Positions 18,015-25,801 of a DNA stretch of 64,000 nucleotides are shown piece after piece. Position 1 is the stretch's first letter. Every line of letters starts with the position of its first letter. Position numbers and translations under genes: made by a program. Under the pieces are notes generated by a model, which saw only the letters and a program-made list of their open reading frames with translations, was not told the DNA's origin and did no database searches. The stretch comes from Neisseria flavescens (GTDB lineage Bacteria; Pseudomonadota; Gammaproteobacteria; Burkholderiales; Neisseriaceae): the NCBI RefSeq assembly GCF_005221285.1, contig NZ_CP039886.1, positions 248,001 to 312,000 on the forward strand, given 5' to 3'.

Positions 18015-18351
18015 TTAAGCCAACAATTCACGCCAGCGTTTGACTTGGAAACGGACTTGTTCAGGCGCAGTGCCGCCCAAGTGGTTACGCGCGTTTAAGC
18101 TGCCTTCGGGTGTCAGCACGCTGTAAACATCTTCGGCGATCAAACCGCTGAAACCTTGCAAGACCTCAAGCGGCAATTCGCTCAAATCAACGCCAGCTTC
18201 ATCGGCATGGCGCACGGCTTGAGCAACGACTTCGTGGCTGTCGCGGAAAGGCATGCCTTTTTTCACCAAGTAATCCGCCAAGTCGGTAGCCGTTGCAAAA
18301 CCCTGCATCACGGCGGCGCGCATATTGTCGGGTTTGACGGTCACGCCGCGC
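18015..18351 (-). pseudogene. argH: argH 3' remnant (C-terminal about 112 residues)
   Basis: This fragment encodes the last part of argininosuccinate lyase, from RGVTVKPDNMRAAVM to the stop, and matches the end of the complete argH at 23087-24466 at nearly every residue. At the DNA level it differs by roughly one base in seven by eye, so it is not a recent copy. Homology stops abruptly at about 18351, followed by about 60 bases of unrelated DNA and then a Correia element. It is most simply the end of the original host argH left after a block with fbpABC and a different argH allele replaced it. Confidence 0.88.
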
Positions 18352-18414
18352 GTGCCGTGTTTGGCTTGAGGCGCGCAGGTCGAATATAGCAAACAAATTC
18401 TGTTTCCAACAAGA

Positions 18415-18570
18415 TATAGTGGATTAAATTTAAACCAGTACGGCGTTGCCTCGCCTTAGCTCAAAGAGAACGATTCTCTAAGGTGCTGAAGCACCAAGTG
18501 AATCGGTTCCGTACTATCTGTACTGTCTGCGGCTTCGTCGCTTTGTCCTGATTTTTGTTAATCCACTATA
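18415..18570. repeat. Correia repeat enclosed element, full length (156 bases)
   Basis: Bounded by the typical TATAGTGGATTAA terminal inverted repeats and containing the internal segment lacking from short forms (the run with AAGAGAACGATTCTCTAAGG). Correia elements are small non-autonomous Neisseria elements that can carry promoters, RNase III sites and an IHF site. It lies between the argH remnant and fbpC. A TA target duplication is expected at the ends. Confidence 0.9.
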
Positions 18571-18602
18571 AATATCCGCAGGCTTGGAGATGCCGCCGTC
18601 TT

Positions 18603-19661
18603 TCAGGGAGTGTCTCCGGGGAAGAACAGGGCGGAGCCGTCCAAATGGAGGACGGCGGAAATGCCGTCTGACAGGGTAGGGGCGGCGGGGAGGTTGAGCG
18701 TGAGGACGGTTTGTCCGGCCCGGAGGCTGATTTCGGTGTGCCGTGCTTTGGGCGTGGTTTTGAGAACCACGGCGTGAATGGCGGCGGCGGGTGCGGAATG
18801 GGGGTAAAGGCTGAACTGTTCCGGACGGATGAGCAGTGTGCCGCGCGTGCCTGCGGGTGCGGCGCTTTGGACGGGCAGGCGGCCTAATCCGCAATCGGCG
18901 GTGCCGTCGGCGTTGAGCGCGGCGGGGAACACGATGCCTTCGCCGATAAACAGGGCGGCATCAAGGTTGGCGGGGCGGCGGTAAAGTTCGGCAGGCGAGG
19001 CGGCTTGGAGTAGTTTGCCTTGTTGGATGACGGCTATTTTGTCCGCGTATTGCAGGGCTTCTTCGCGGTCGTGGCTGACGAAAACGGCGGACTTGCCGTT
19101 TTGCCGCAAAACAGACATCATTTCTTCACGGATTTGGCGGCGCAACTGTTCGTCCAGCGCGCTGAAGGGTTCGTCCAACAAAATCAGTTCGGGATCGGGT
19201 GCAAGGGCGCGGGCGAGGGCGACGCGCTGTTGCTGTCCGCCCGAAAGTTCGTGCGGATAGCGTCCGGCAAGTTCGGAAATGCCGGTCAAGTCCAACATAG
19301 CTTCGATGCGCTGCCGTTCTTGCGCCGTCTTGCCTTTCCCGTTGCCCAGCCCGTAGGCGGTGTTGCGGTAAACGGTCAGGTGGGGAAACAGTACGCCTTC
19401 CTGTACGACGTAACCCAAACGGCGTTCGCGGACGGGGAGGTTGGTATTTTTTGAAAAGATGGTTCTGCCGGAAAGCGAAATTTCGCCGGAATCGGGTTGT
19501 TCAAAACCGGCGAGGCAGCGTAAAAGGGTGGTTTTGCCGCAGCCGGACGCGCCGACGATGAAGAGGATTTCGCCCGGGTCGAGGCTGAGCGAAATGTCGT
19601 TTAAAACCGGGGTGTTTTGAAAACTTTTGGACAGGTGTCCGATGCACAGGGCGGCGGTCAT
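18603..19661 (-). CDS. fbpC: ferric iron ABC transporter ATP-binding protein
   Basis: The 352-residue ATPase of the FbpABC ferric importer. It shows Walker A GASGCGKTT, signature LSGGQQQR, Walker B ILLDEPFSALD, the H-loop FVSHD and a C-terminal TOBE-like domain. It starts 20 bases after fbpB and is the last gene of the fbpABC operon. It powers import of periplasmic Fe3+ handed over by FbpA. Confidence 0.95.
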   Translation of the reverse strand: MTAALCIGHLSKSFQNTPVLNDISLSLDPGEILFIVGASGCGKTTLLRCLAGFEQPDSGEISLSGRTIFSKNTNLPVRERRLGYVVQEGVLFPHLTVYRNTAYGLGNGKGKTAQERQRIEAMLDLTGISELAGRYPHELSGGQQQRVALARALAPDPELILLDEPFSALDEQLRRQIREEMMSVLRQNGKSAVFVSHDREEALQYADKIAVIQQGKLLQAASPAELYRRPANLDAALFIGEGIVFPAALNADGTADCGLGRLPVQSAAPAGTRGTLLIRPEQFSLYPHSAPAAAIHAVVLKTTPKARHTEISLRAGQTVLTLNLPAAPTLSDGISAVLHLDGSALFFPGDTP

Positions 19662-19681
19662 GGCGGTGCTTCCTCAAGCTG

Positions 19682-21211
19682 TTATTTGAAGGCGTATTTC
19701 TTCAGCAGGAATACGGGGATGCCGGAAAATAATACCAGCATCAGCGCGTAAGGGGTGGCGGCGGCATATTGTGCGTCTGATGTGTATTCCCAAACGGCGG
19801 TGGAGAGTGTGTGGATGTCGTCGGAGGTCAGCAGCAGGGTGGCGGTCAACTCTTTCATCAGGTTGAGGAAGACGAGTGCGAATGCGGCGGTAATGCCGGG
19901 CAGGATGGACGGCAGCACCAAGGTTCTGAAAATAAAGAAGTGTCCGCGTCCCAGTGTTGCGCCGACCTGTTCCATCCCTTTGGGGAGTTGTTCCAAGGAA
20001 GTCCTCAGGGTGGTTTGCGCCATCGGCAGGTAAAGCATGAAATAGGCAAGGATGACGACGATAAAGGTTTGGTAAACGGCAGGGGTGTAGTTGATGCTGA
20101 AATAAACCAAGGATAGGGCGATAACCAAACCGGGGACGGCGTGCAGTAAAAACGGCAGCCTGTCTATCCAAACGGTTAAAAAATTGCGATAGCGGACCGA
20201 TGCCCAAACAAGGGGTAAGGCACATAATATAGTCAAAACCGCACCTAAAGCCGATACGCTTAAGGAACGGACAAAGGCATCAAATACGGATACGAGCGCG
20301 AATGTGCCGGAAGTGCCGACCATCATCCAATGTACCAATACGCCAAAGGGGATAATAATGCCCAAAGCCAACAAGCTGCTTAAAAAAACAATCGCGCCGA
20401 TCTGACCGGGCAGTTTGAGTGTTTTGACGGGATAAGGACGGGCAACGCCTTTGCCGCTGTGGTAAATCTTGGCTTTGCCGCGAAATATGCTTTCACCGAA
20501 TACGACGATGCCGCACACCGCCATTAAAACGGCAGACAGCAGGGCGGCGGTATTGTTGTTGTAGGACATTTCGTATTCTTGGAAAATGGCGGTGGTAAAA
20601 GTGGGGTAGTTCAAAATGGATACTGCGCCAAATTCGACCAGCATATGCAGGGCAATCAGTAACACGCTGCTGCCGATGGCGGGCTTGAGTTGGGGGAGTA
20701 TGGCGGAGAAAAAGGTTTGCAGGCGGCTTTTGCCCAAGGACAGGCTGACTTCTTCGTAAGACAGGCTGATGCGTTTGAGCGCCGCCTCGACGGGCAGGTA
20801 GGCGAGCGGGAACGAGGACAGGCTCATAATCATCACCGTCCCCCAAAAGCCTTCGACACGGAAGGTCAGGCTGATCCAAGTGAAACAACTGACAAATGCG
20901 GGGATGCACAAGGGAAGGGTGATTGCCGTCTGAAAAAAGGTTTTGCCGAAAAAGCGGTAACGTTGGAACAAAAGGGCGCAGGCGATGCCTAAAACAATGG
21001 AAATCAGGGTAACGCCAGCCATCATCGTCAAGGTGTTGGAGAGCAAATCCCACATACGCGGGCGGAACAGCAGTTCGACGGCGCGGTTGATGCCGACTTG
21101 CCACGAACGCATAGCGACATATAAAAAAGGCAGGGTAAGCGGCAGGGCGATCAGTAGGATGAGGCCGGTAAGCCAAAGGGGTATTTTTTTAGGAGACATA
21201 GTGTTTTTCAT
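19682..21211 (-). CDS. fbpB: ferric iron ABC transporter permease
   Basis: A 509-residue permease with two fused permease domains and about twelve membrane spans, as in other FbpB/SfuB proteins. EAA-type loops are visible in both halves (EVSLSLGKSRLQTF and MEQVGATLGRGHFF). The ATG at 21211 was chosen; an in-frame TTG two codons upstream lacks support and the ATG at 21199 is an alternative. A strong hairpin precedes the gene and may lower its expression relative to fbpA. Confidence 0.94.
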   Translation of the reverse strand: MKNTMSPKKIPLWLTGLILLIALPLTLPFLYVAMRSWQVGINRAVELLFRPRMWDLLSNTLTMMAGVTLISIVLGIACALLFQRYRFFGKTFFQTAITLPLCIPAFVSCFTWISLTFRVEGFWGTVMIMSLSSFPLAYLPVEAALKRISLSYEEVSLSLGKSRLQTFFSAILPQLKPAIGSSVLLIALHMLVEFGAVSILNYPTFTTAIFQEYEMSYNNNTAALLSAVLMAVCGIVVFGESIFRGKAKIYHSGKGVARPYPVKTLKLPGQIGAIVFLSSLLALGIIIPFGVLVHWMMVGTSGTFALVSVFDAFVRSLSVSALGAVLTILCALPLVWASVRYRNFLTVWIDRLPFLLHAVPGLVIALSLVYFSINYTPAVYQTFIVVILAYFMLYLPMAQTTLRTSLEQLPKGMEQVGATLGRGHFFIFRTLVLPSILPGITAAFALVFLNLMKELTATLLLTSDDIHTLSTAVWEYTSDAQYAAATPYALMLVLFSGIPVFLLKKYAFK

Positions 21212-21216
21212 CGGCA

Positions 21217-21249
21217 AAACGGGCGGACAGTATAAATGTCCGCCCGTTT
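21217..21249 (-). promoter_or_regulatory. hairpin in the fbpA-fbpB gap
   Basis: A perfect 13-base-pair stem (AAACGGGCGGACA with its complement) and a 7-base loop lie between fbpA and fbpB. There is only a short T run, so it likely acts as an attenuator or RNA-stability element, fitting the much higher abundance of FbpA known in pathogenic Neisseria. Confidence 0.8.
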
Positions 21250-21266
21250 GACAATCCGAAAACGGC

Positions 21267-22262
21267 TTATTTCATACCGGCTTGTTCAAGCAGCCGGGTG
21301 GCGTGTTCTTTTTCGGAAACAGTGGTGGCGGACACTTGGGGTGCTTCCAACTTGGCGATGGGTTCCAAATTGAAGGAGGATACCACGTGCGGATTCAAAG
21401 GATATTCGGCACGGACGGCGGTCAGGGCGCGCTGTCCTTCCTTGCCGGCGAGGAAGGCGACGAATTTTTTCGCCTCATCCTTGTTTTGGGAGGATTTTAA
21501 CACGGCAGCACCGGAATAGGTAATGAGTGCGCCGGGATCTCTGTGGCGGACGAAATTCAGGCGGGTGTGGATGTTTTGTACGCCTTTTTCACGCGCGAAA
21601 GCGTGCCAGTAGTAGTTGTTGATGAGGGCGGCATCGATTTCGCCGTTTTCAACCGCTTGAAGGGCGACGGAGTTTTTAGCGTAAGGCTTGCCGTATTCTT
21701 TCAGGCCTTTGAGCCATTTCAATGCGGCCGCTTCGCCTTTTAATTTGACGATGGCGACAACCTGTTCCAAGAACGCGCCGGAAGTGGGGGCGTAACCGAT
21801 GCGGTTTTTCCATTTCGGCGTGGCGTAATTCAGGACGGATTTTTCCAAGTCTTTTTCAGACAGTTTGCGGGTGTCGTAAACGACGACGCGCGAACGGCCG
21901 CTCAGTGCCACCCAGTCTTTTTTGGCGGCAACCGGCACGCCTTTGCCGCGTGTTTCGTTGATGGTGGAGGCGGGCAGGGGTTCTAGGAGGTTGGCTGCGG
22001 AAAGGGTGGCGAGTGCCGGGATTTGTTCGGAATAGAATACGTCGGCGGGGCTTCTGCTGCCTTCTTCTTTAATTTGACCGGCAAGTTGGTCGCCTTTGGC
22101 GCTGTTGAGTTTGACTTTGATGCCGGTAGCCCGGGTAAAGGCATCTGCAACGGCTTGTGCCGCTTCTTTGTGTTGGCCGTTGTACACGGTAATGTCTGCC
22201 AGCGCGGGGGCGGCGGCGGTCAGTGCTGCGGCAAGCAGTGCGTATCGGATAGATGTTTTCAT
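21267..22262 (-). CDS. fbpA: periplasmic ferric iron-binding protein
   Basis: The 331-residue precursor of FbpA, the periplasmic shuttle that takes Fe3+ from transferrin and lactoferrin receptors and gives it to FbpBC. A 22-residue signal ends at APALA before DITVYNGQHKE, whose His is a known iron ligand; the adjacent tyrosine pair of the iron site is in NNYYWHAF. Length equals that of meningococcal and gonococcal FbpA. First gene of the operon, with a Fur-box-like sequence about 75-95 bases upstream. Confidence 0.97.
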   Translation of the reverse strand: MKTSIRYALLAAALTAAAPALADITVYNGQHKEAAQAVADAFTRATGIKVKLNSAKGDQLAGQIKEEGSRSPADVFYSEQIPALATLSAANLLEPLPASTINETRGKGVPVAAKKDWVALSGRSRVVVYDTRKLSEKDLEKSVLNYATPKWKNRIGYAPTSGAFLEQVVAIVKLKGEAAALKWLKGLKEYGKPYAKNSVALQAVENGEIDAALINNYYWHAFAREKGVQNIHTRLNFVRHRDPGALITYSGAAVLKSSQNKDEAKKFVAFLAGKEGQRALTAVRAEYPLNPHVVSSFNLEPIAKLEAPQVSATTVSEKEHATRLLEQAGMK

Positions 22263-22337
22263 ATCGATTTTTTCCTAATGAATGAGGGTGTATATCTTGT
22301 TAAGACATAACGGTGTGTAGTGTATTCCTTCTTTTTT

Positions 22338-22356
22338 ATAAATGCAAATAATTATT
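22338..22356. promoter_or_regulatory. candidate Fur box upstream of fbpA
   Basis: On the minus strand this reads AATAATTATTTGCATTTAT, a fair match to the repeated A/T hexamer Fur pattern, and lies where the fbpA promoter should be. fbpA is iron-repressed through Fur in pathogenic Neisseria; the site itself is inferred. Confidence 0.5.
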
Positions 22357-22558
22357 TTTTAAATTTATTGTTGTCCGATCCGGTTATTGTTTGTTCTGAC
22401 TTGTATTTTTTTCCGTGCATCGCGCCCGTAAGGCGGAAGCGGCGGGTAATACGTGTCGGAACGGGCAAAAACCGGGCTGTTTCATATTGCCGTACGGGAG
22501 GCGGAATGAGGGCAAAGGCGGCATCTTGATTTGCCGGAATACTTGAGAACCCTTCCCT

Positions 22559-23029
22559 TTAAAATGCCGTCTGAACAGGGTTGCCGGAATAGTATTGCCA
22601 TCCCAGCAGATACAGTTTGTCGGGGTCTTGCCAATATTGTTCATCCAGACTGTTCAGCAGTGAGGCGGTTTTGTTGTCGAGATGTTGCGTTATATCCCAC
22701 ATTTCTTTCAGGTTTTTACCTTCCGATTGGAGGTGGCGGATTTCTTTGTCCAATGTGTCTGCCGCCCGATGGATCAGCATTGCGCTGTGTACCGCGCCGA
22801 TTTTTTTCAGAACGGAACAAGTCTTTTCGGCGGCGGGAAAACCCCAGTTGCAGACAAATTGCAGTATGCCGCCGTTGCCGATGTCGGCTTCCGCCCGCCA
22901 AATCAAAACCAGTTCCTGTTCCCGTCCGTCCAAGCTTTCGAGTTTGCCGTCATGCTGTTCAAAAAGTTTGTCCACCGCCTGCCACATCATCTGTTCGAAG
23001 CGGTCGGCTTGGGTATCCGTATCGGTCAT
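22559..23029 (-). CDS. DUF4375 (DMP19-like) domain protein
   Basis: A 156-residue soluble, acidic protein. It contains the family segment DIGNGGILQFVCNWGF (about 47-62), the GNGGxxQ motif of DUF4375, the fold of the Neisseria DNA-mimic protein DMP19. A second, better DMP19 match lies at 35282-35776. Function of this paralogue is unknown; a DNA-mimic or protein-binding role is only inference. It sits between fbpA and argH, and ATG-type uptake copies flank it on both sides. Confidence 0.65.
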   Translation of the reverse strand: MTDTDTQADRFEQMMWQAVDKLFEQHDGKLESLDGREQELVLIWRAEADIGNGGILQFVCNWGFPAAEKTCSVLKKIGAVHSAMLIHRAADTLDKEIRHLQSEGKNLKEMWDITQHLDNKTASLLNSLDEQYWQDPDKLYLLGWQYYSGNPVQTAF

Positions 23030-23045
23030 CGTGTTCTTGCCTTTT

Positions 23046-23082
23046 AAAAATGCCGTCTGAACATTTCTTCAGACGGCATTTG
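23046..23082. terminator. ATG-type uptake-sequence terminator after argH
   Basis: Inverted ATGCCGTCTGAA copies with a short loop, just past the argH stop in the minus-strand direction. It ends argH transcription before the DUF4375 gene. Confidence 0.8.
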
Positions 23083-23086
23083 GGGG

Positions 23087-24466
23087 TTAAGCCAACATTT
23101 CCCGCCAGCGTTTCACTTGGAAGCGGACTTGTTCCGGCGCGGTACCGCCCAAGTGGTTGCGGGCGTTGAGGCTGCCTTCGGGTGTCAGTACGCCGTACAC
23201 GTCGTCTGAAATCAGCTTGCTGAAGCCTTGTAGAACTTCGAGCGGCAATTCGCTCAAATCGACGCCGGCTTCATCGGCGTGTCGCACGGCTTGGGCGACG
23301 ACTTCGTGGGCATCGCGGAAGGGCATACCTTTTTTGACCAGATAATCCGCCAAGTCGGTGGCGGTGGCAAAACCCTGCATCACGGCGGCGCGCATATTGT
23401 CGGGTTTGACGGTTACGCCGCGCATCATATCGGCGTAAATCCGCAGTGTGTCGATGAGTGTGTCGGCAGTGTCAAACAGCGGTTCTTTGTCTTCCTGATT
23501 GTCTTTGTTGTACGCCAAGGGCTGGGATTTCATCAGGGTAATCAGGCCGATAAGGTGCCCGATAACGCGTCCGGATTTGCCGCGCACGAGTTCGGGCACG
23601 TCGGGATTTTTCTTCTGCGGCATGATGGACGAACCTGTGCAGAAACGGTCGGCGATGTCGATAAAGCCGAAACGCGGACTCATCCACAAAATCAATTCTT
23701 CAGACAGGCGGCTCAGGTGGATCATAATTAACGAGGCGGCGGCGGTGAACTCAATGGCAAAATCGCGGTCGGATACGGCATCGAGCGAGTTCTGGCAGAT
23801 TTGTTCAAAGCCCAATAGCTCGGCGGTGATTTCTCGCCGAATCGGGTAGGTCGTCCCGGCAAGGGCGGCTGCGCCGAGCGGCATACGGTTGACGCGGCGG
23901 CGGCAGTCCGCCATCCGTTCGTTATCGCGGCCGAGCATTTCGACGTAGGCGAGCATATGGTGTCCGAAGCTGACGGGCTGGGCGACTTGCAGGTGGGTAA
24001 AGCCGGGCATAACGGTTTCGGCGTTTTGTTCCGCCAAATCCAGCAATGCCGTCTGAAGGTTTTGAATCAGGCTTTGGATAACGGTAATCTGGTCACGCAG
24101 CCACAGGCGGATGTCGGTAGCGACTTGGTCGTTGCGGCTGCGGCCGGTGTGCAGGCGTTTGCCGGCATCACCGATTTTATCGGTCAGGCGGCGTTCGATG
24201 TTCATGTGGACATCTTCCAAATCCAGCGACCAGGAAATCGTTCCTTCTTTGATTTCTGCTATAATCTCGGCCATGCCCTGACGGATGGCGGAGAGGTCGT
24301 CTTCGCTCAAAACGCCCGACTGTGTCAGCATTTGCGCGTGTGCCAGCGAGCCTTGGATGTCCCATTCTGCCAGTCGTTTGTCAAAATCAATCGAGCCGGT
24401 ATATTTTTTGACCAGCTCGGAAACAGGTTCGTTAAAACGGCCTGACCAGGTTTTGTCCTTGCTCAT
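23087..24466 (-). CDS. argH: argininosuccinate lyase
   Basis: Splits argininosuccinate into arginine and fumarate, the last step of arginine synthesis. The 459 residues are full length; the fumarase/aspartase signature appears as GSSIMPQKKNPD, and the N-terminal SGRFNEPVSELV is typical. The gene contains an ATG-type uptake sequence at 24046-24057. The 3' third is duplicated, in a diverged form, at 18015-18351. I take this complete copy as the functional one and as part of an imported block. Confidence 0.96.
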   Translation of the reverse strand: MSKDKTWSGRFNEPVSELVKKYTGSIDFDKRLAEWDIQGSLAHAQMLTQSGVLSEDDLSAIRQGMAEIIAEIKEGTISWSLDLEDVHMNIERRLTDKIGDAGKRLHTGRSRNDQVATDIRLWLRDQITVIQSLIQNLQTALLDLAEQNAETVMPGFTHLQVAQPVSFGHHMLAYVEMLGRDNERMADCRRRVNRMPLGAAALAGTTYPIRREITAELLGFEQICQNSLDAVSDRDFAIEFTAAASLIMIHLSRLSEELILWMSPRFGFIDIADRFCTGSSIMPQKKNPDVPELVRGKSGRVIGHLIGLITLMKSQPLAYNKDNQEDKEPLFDTADTLIDTLRIYADMMRGVTVKPDNMRAAVMQGFATATDLADYLVKKGMPFRDAHEVVAQAVRHADEAGVDLSELPLEVLQGFSKLISDDVYGVLTPEGSLNARNHLGGTAPEQVRFQVKRWREMLA

Positions 24467-24595
24467 ATCAGCATCCTTAAAATATAAATAAAAAAACAGG
24501 GTCTACGTCTTCAATATAGCAGACCCGTCTATACATTATGAAAGAAAACGGTTGAAATCATATCTATTATACGTCAAATAAACCAGAATTTCGCA

Positions 24596-25601
24596 GTGCC
24601 GGATTTGCGCAACTCCGCAACTCTGGTGCGCCTACTCATTGTTTTGTTAATCAGTTTGTTTATCTTTCCGTTGATGACGGTATCGGGCGTGCCTTATCCG
24701 GAACAGATTTTCCAACATTTTTCATGGGCTTGCCCAGTCATCCTTTTAATTTTAATTTTACTTAAAGTCTATTTCTTACAGGCATTTGCGCCGTCCCTGC
24801 TTCGCTCGCAGTACAGCGTCGTGGTTTCCTACGTCTCCAACCTGCTGATTTTCTTGTTTGTCGATTTAGTAATTTTGAAGACGGATATTTGGCCGTTGAT
24901 TCAACACTTCTTCTTGCTGACTTTTTTGTTTCAGTTTCATGTACATCGAAGCGGCACGCCGAAACAGCCTTGCGCCTTCTATTTCCGAAGCCAGGCTGAG
25001 CGCGTTGACGGCGCGTATCCGTCCTCATTTCTTGTTTAACAGCCTGAATGCCGCCATCAGCTTAATCCGTCTGCGTCCGTATGACGCGGAAACTTTGCTG
25101 GAGAATCTGGCCAACTTGTTCCGCGCACAACTGCGCGACGGTAGTCAAAACAGTACATTAGGGCAGGAAATCGAGTGGACGCAGGAATATATTGCCATCG
25201 AGCAAATCCGAATGGGACATATGCGTGTACAGGTTATGTGGCAGCACCATGCGCCCGACGATGCAGAAACGCCGCATCTGCTGCTGCAACCGCTTTTGGA
25301 AAATGCCGTATTCCATGGTGTCGAATCTATCCACCGTCCAGGGATAATTACGGTATTAACAAAATTGGAAAAATCATCTATTTTCATCAGTATCGAAAAT
25401 CCGTGCGGAACGGAACCTAATGAAAATACCAAGCCGCATAAAGGCAATTCTATGGCCTTGCGCAATCTGAAAGAGCGCCTGACTTTGATGTATGACACCG
25501 ACGCGAAAATCAGAAACATCCAATCAGACGGCCTGTTCCGCGTTGAAATCATATTGCCGTACCGTAAAAAATCAGCCGAAGTTTCCCGTCTGTTTGGCTA
25601 A
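24596..25601 (+). pseudogene. LytS-like sensor histidine kinase, frameshifted
   Basis: The first frame (GTG at 24596) encodes four hydrophobic segments; the second frame from about 24936 encodes the His_kinase motif LSALTARIRPHFLFNSLNA and the ATPase motifs LLLQPLLENAVFHG. Together they make one membrane sensor kinase of the LytS/YehU class of about 335 residues. The frames meet near 24919-24935; removing one T from the T6 run at about 24922-24927 joins them as LTFCFSFMYIEAARRN. No ribosome site precedes the second part. No response regulator gene follows, since acnB is next. Inactive, phase-switched or a sequencing error are all possible. Confidence 0.8.
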
Positions 25602-25801
25602 AACGCATAGAAGAGGGTGGCTTTAGGTAGGTTAGACTATTAATACATTAAACAAAATAGTTTAAATTTATTACATTCAGTAACATAACTGTTCCCATTT
25701 TTTGAAAACTGGTCTATGATGCTTAAAAGGATTGTTTACAATTCTTAATTGTAAATCATTTGCAATTGCCCAGAAGAAAAAACAGAAAAAGGAACAAAGA
25801 G

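Noticed and set aside
18015..18392. Functional short protein from the argH remnant
   Set aside because: Its start is in unrelated DNA and it lacks all catalytic regions of argininosuccinate lyase.
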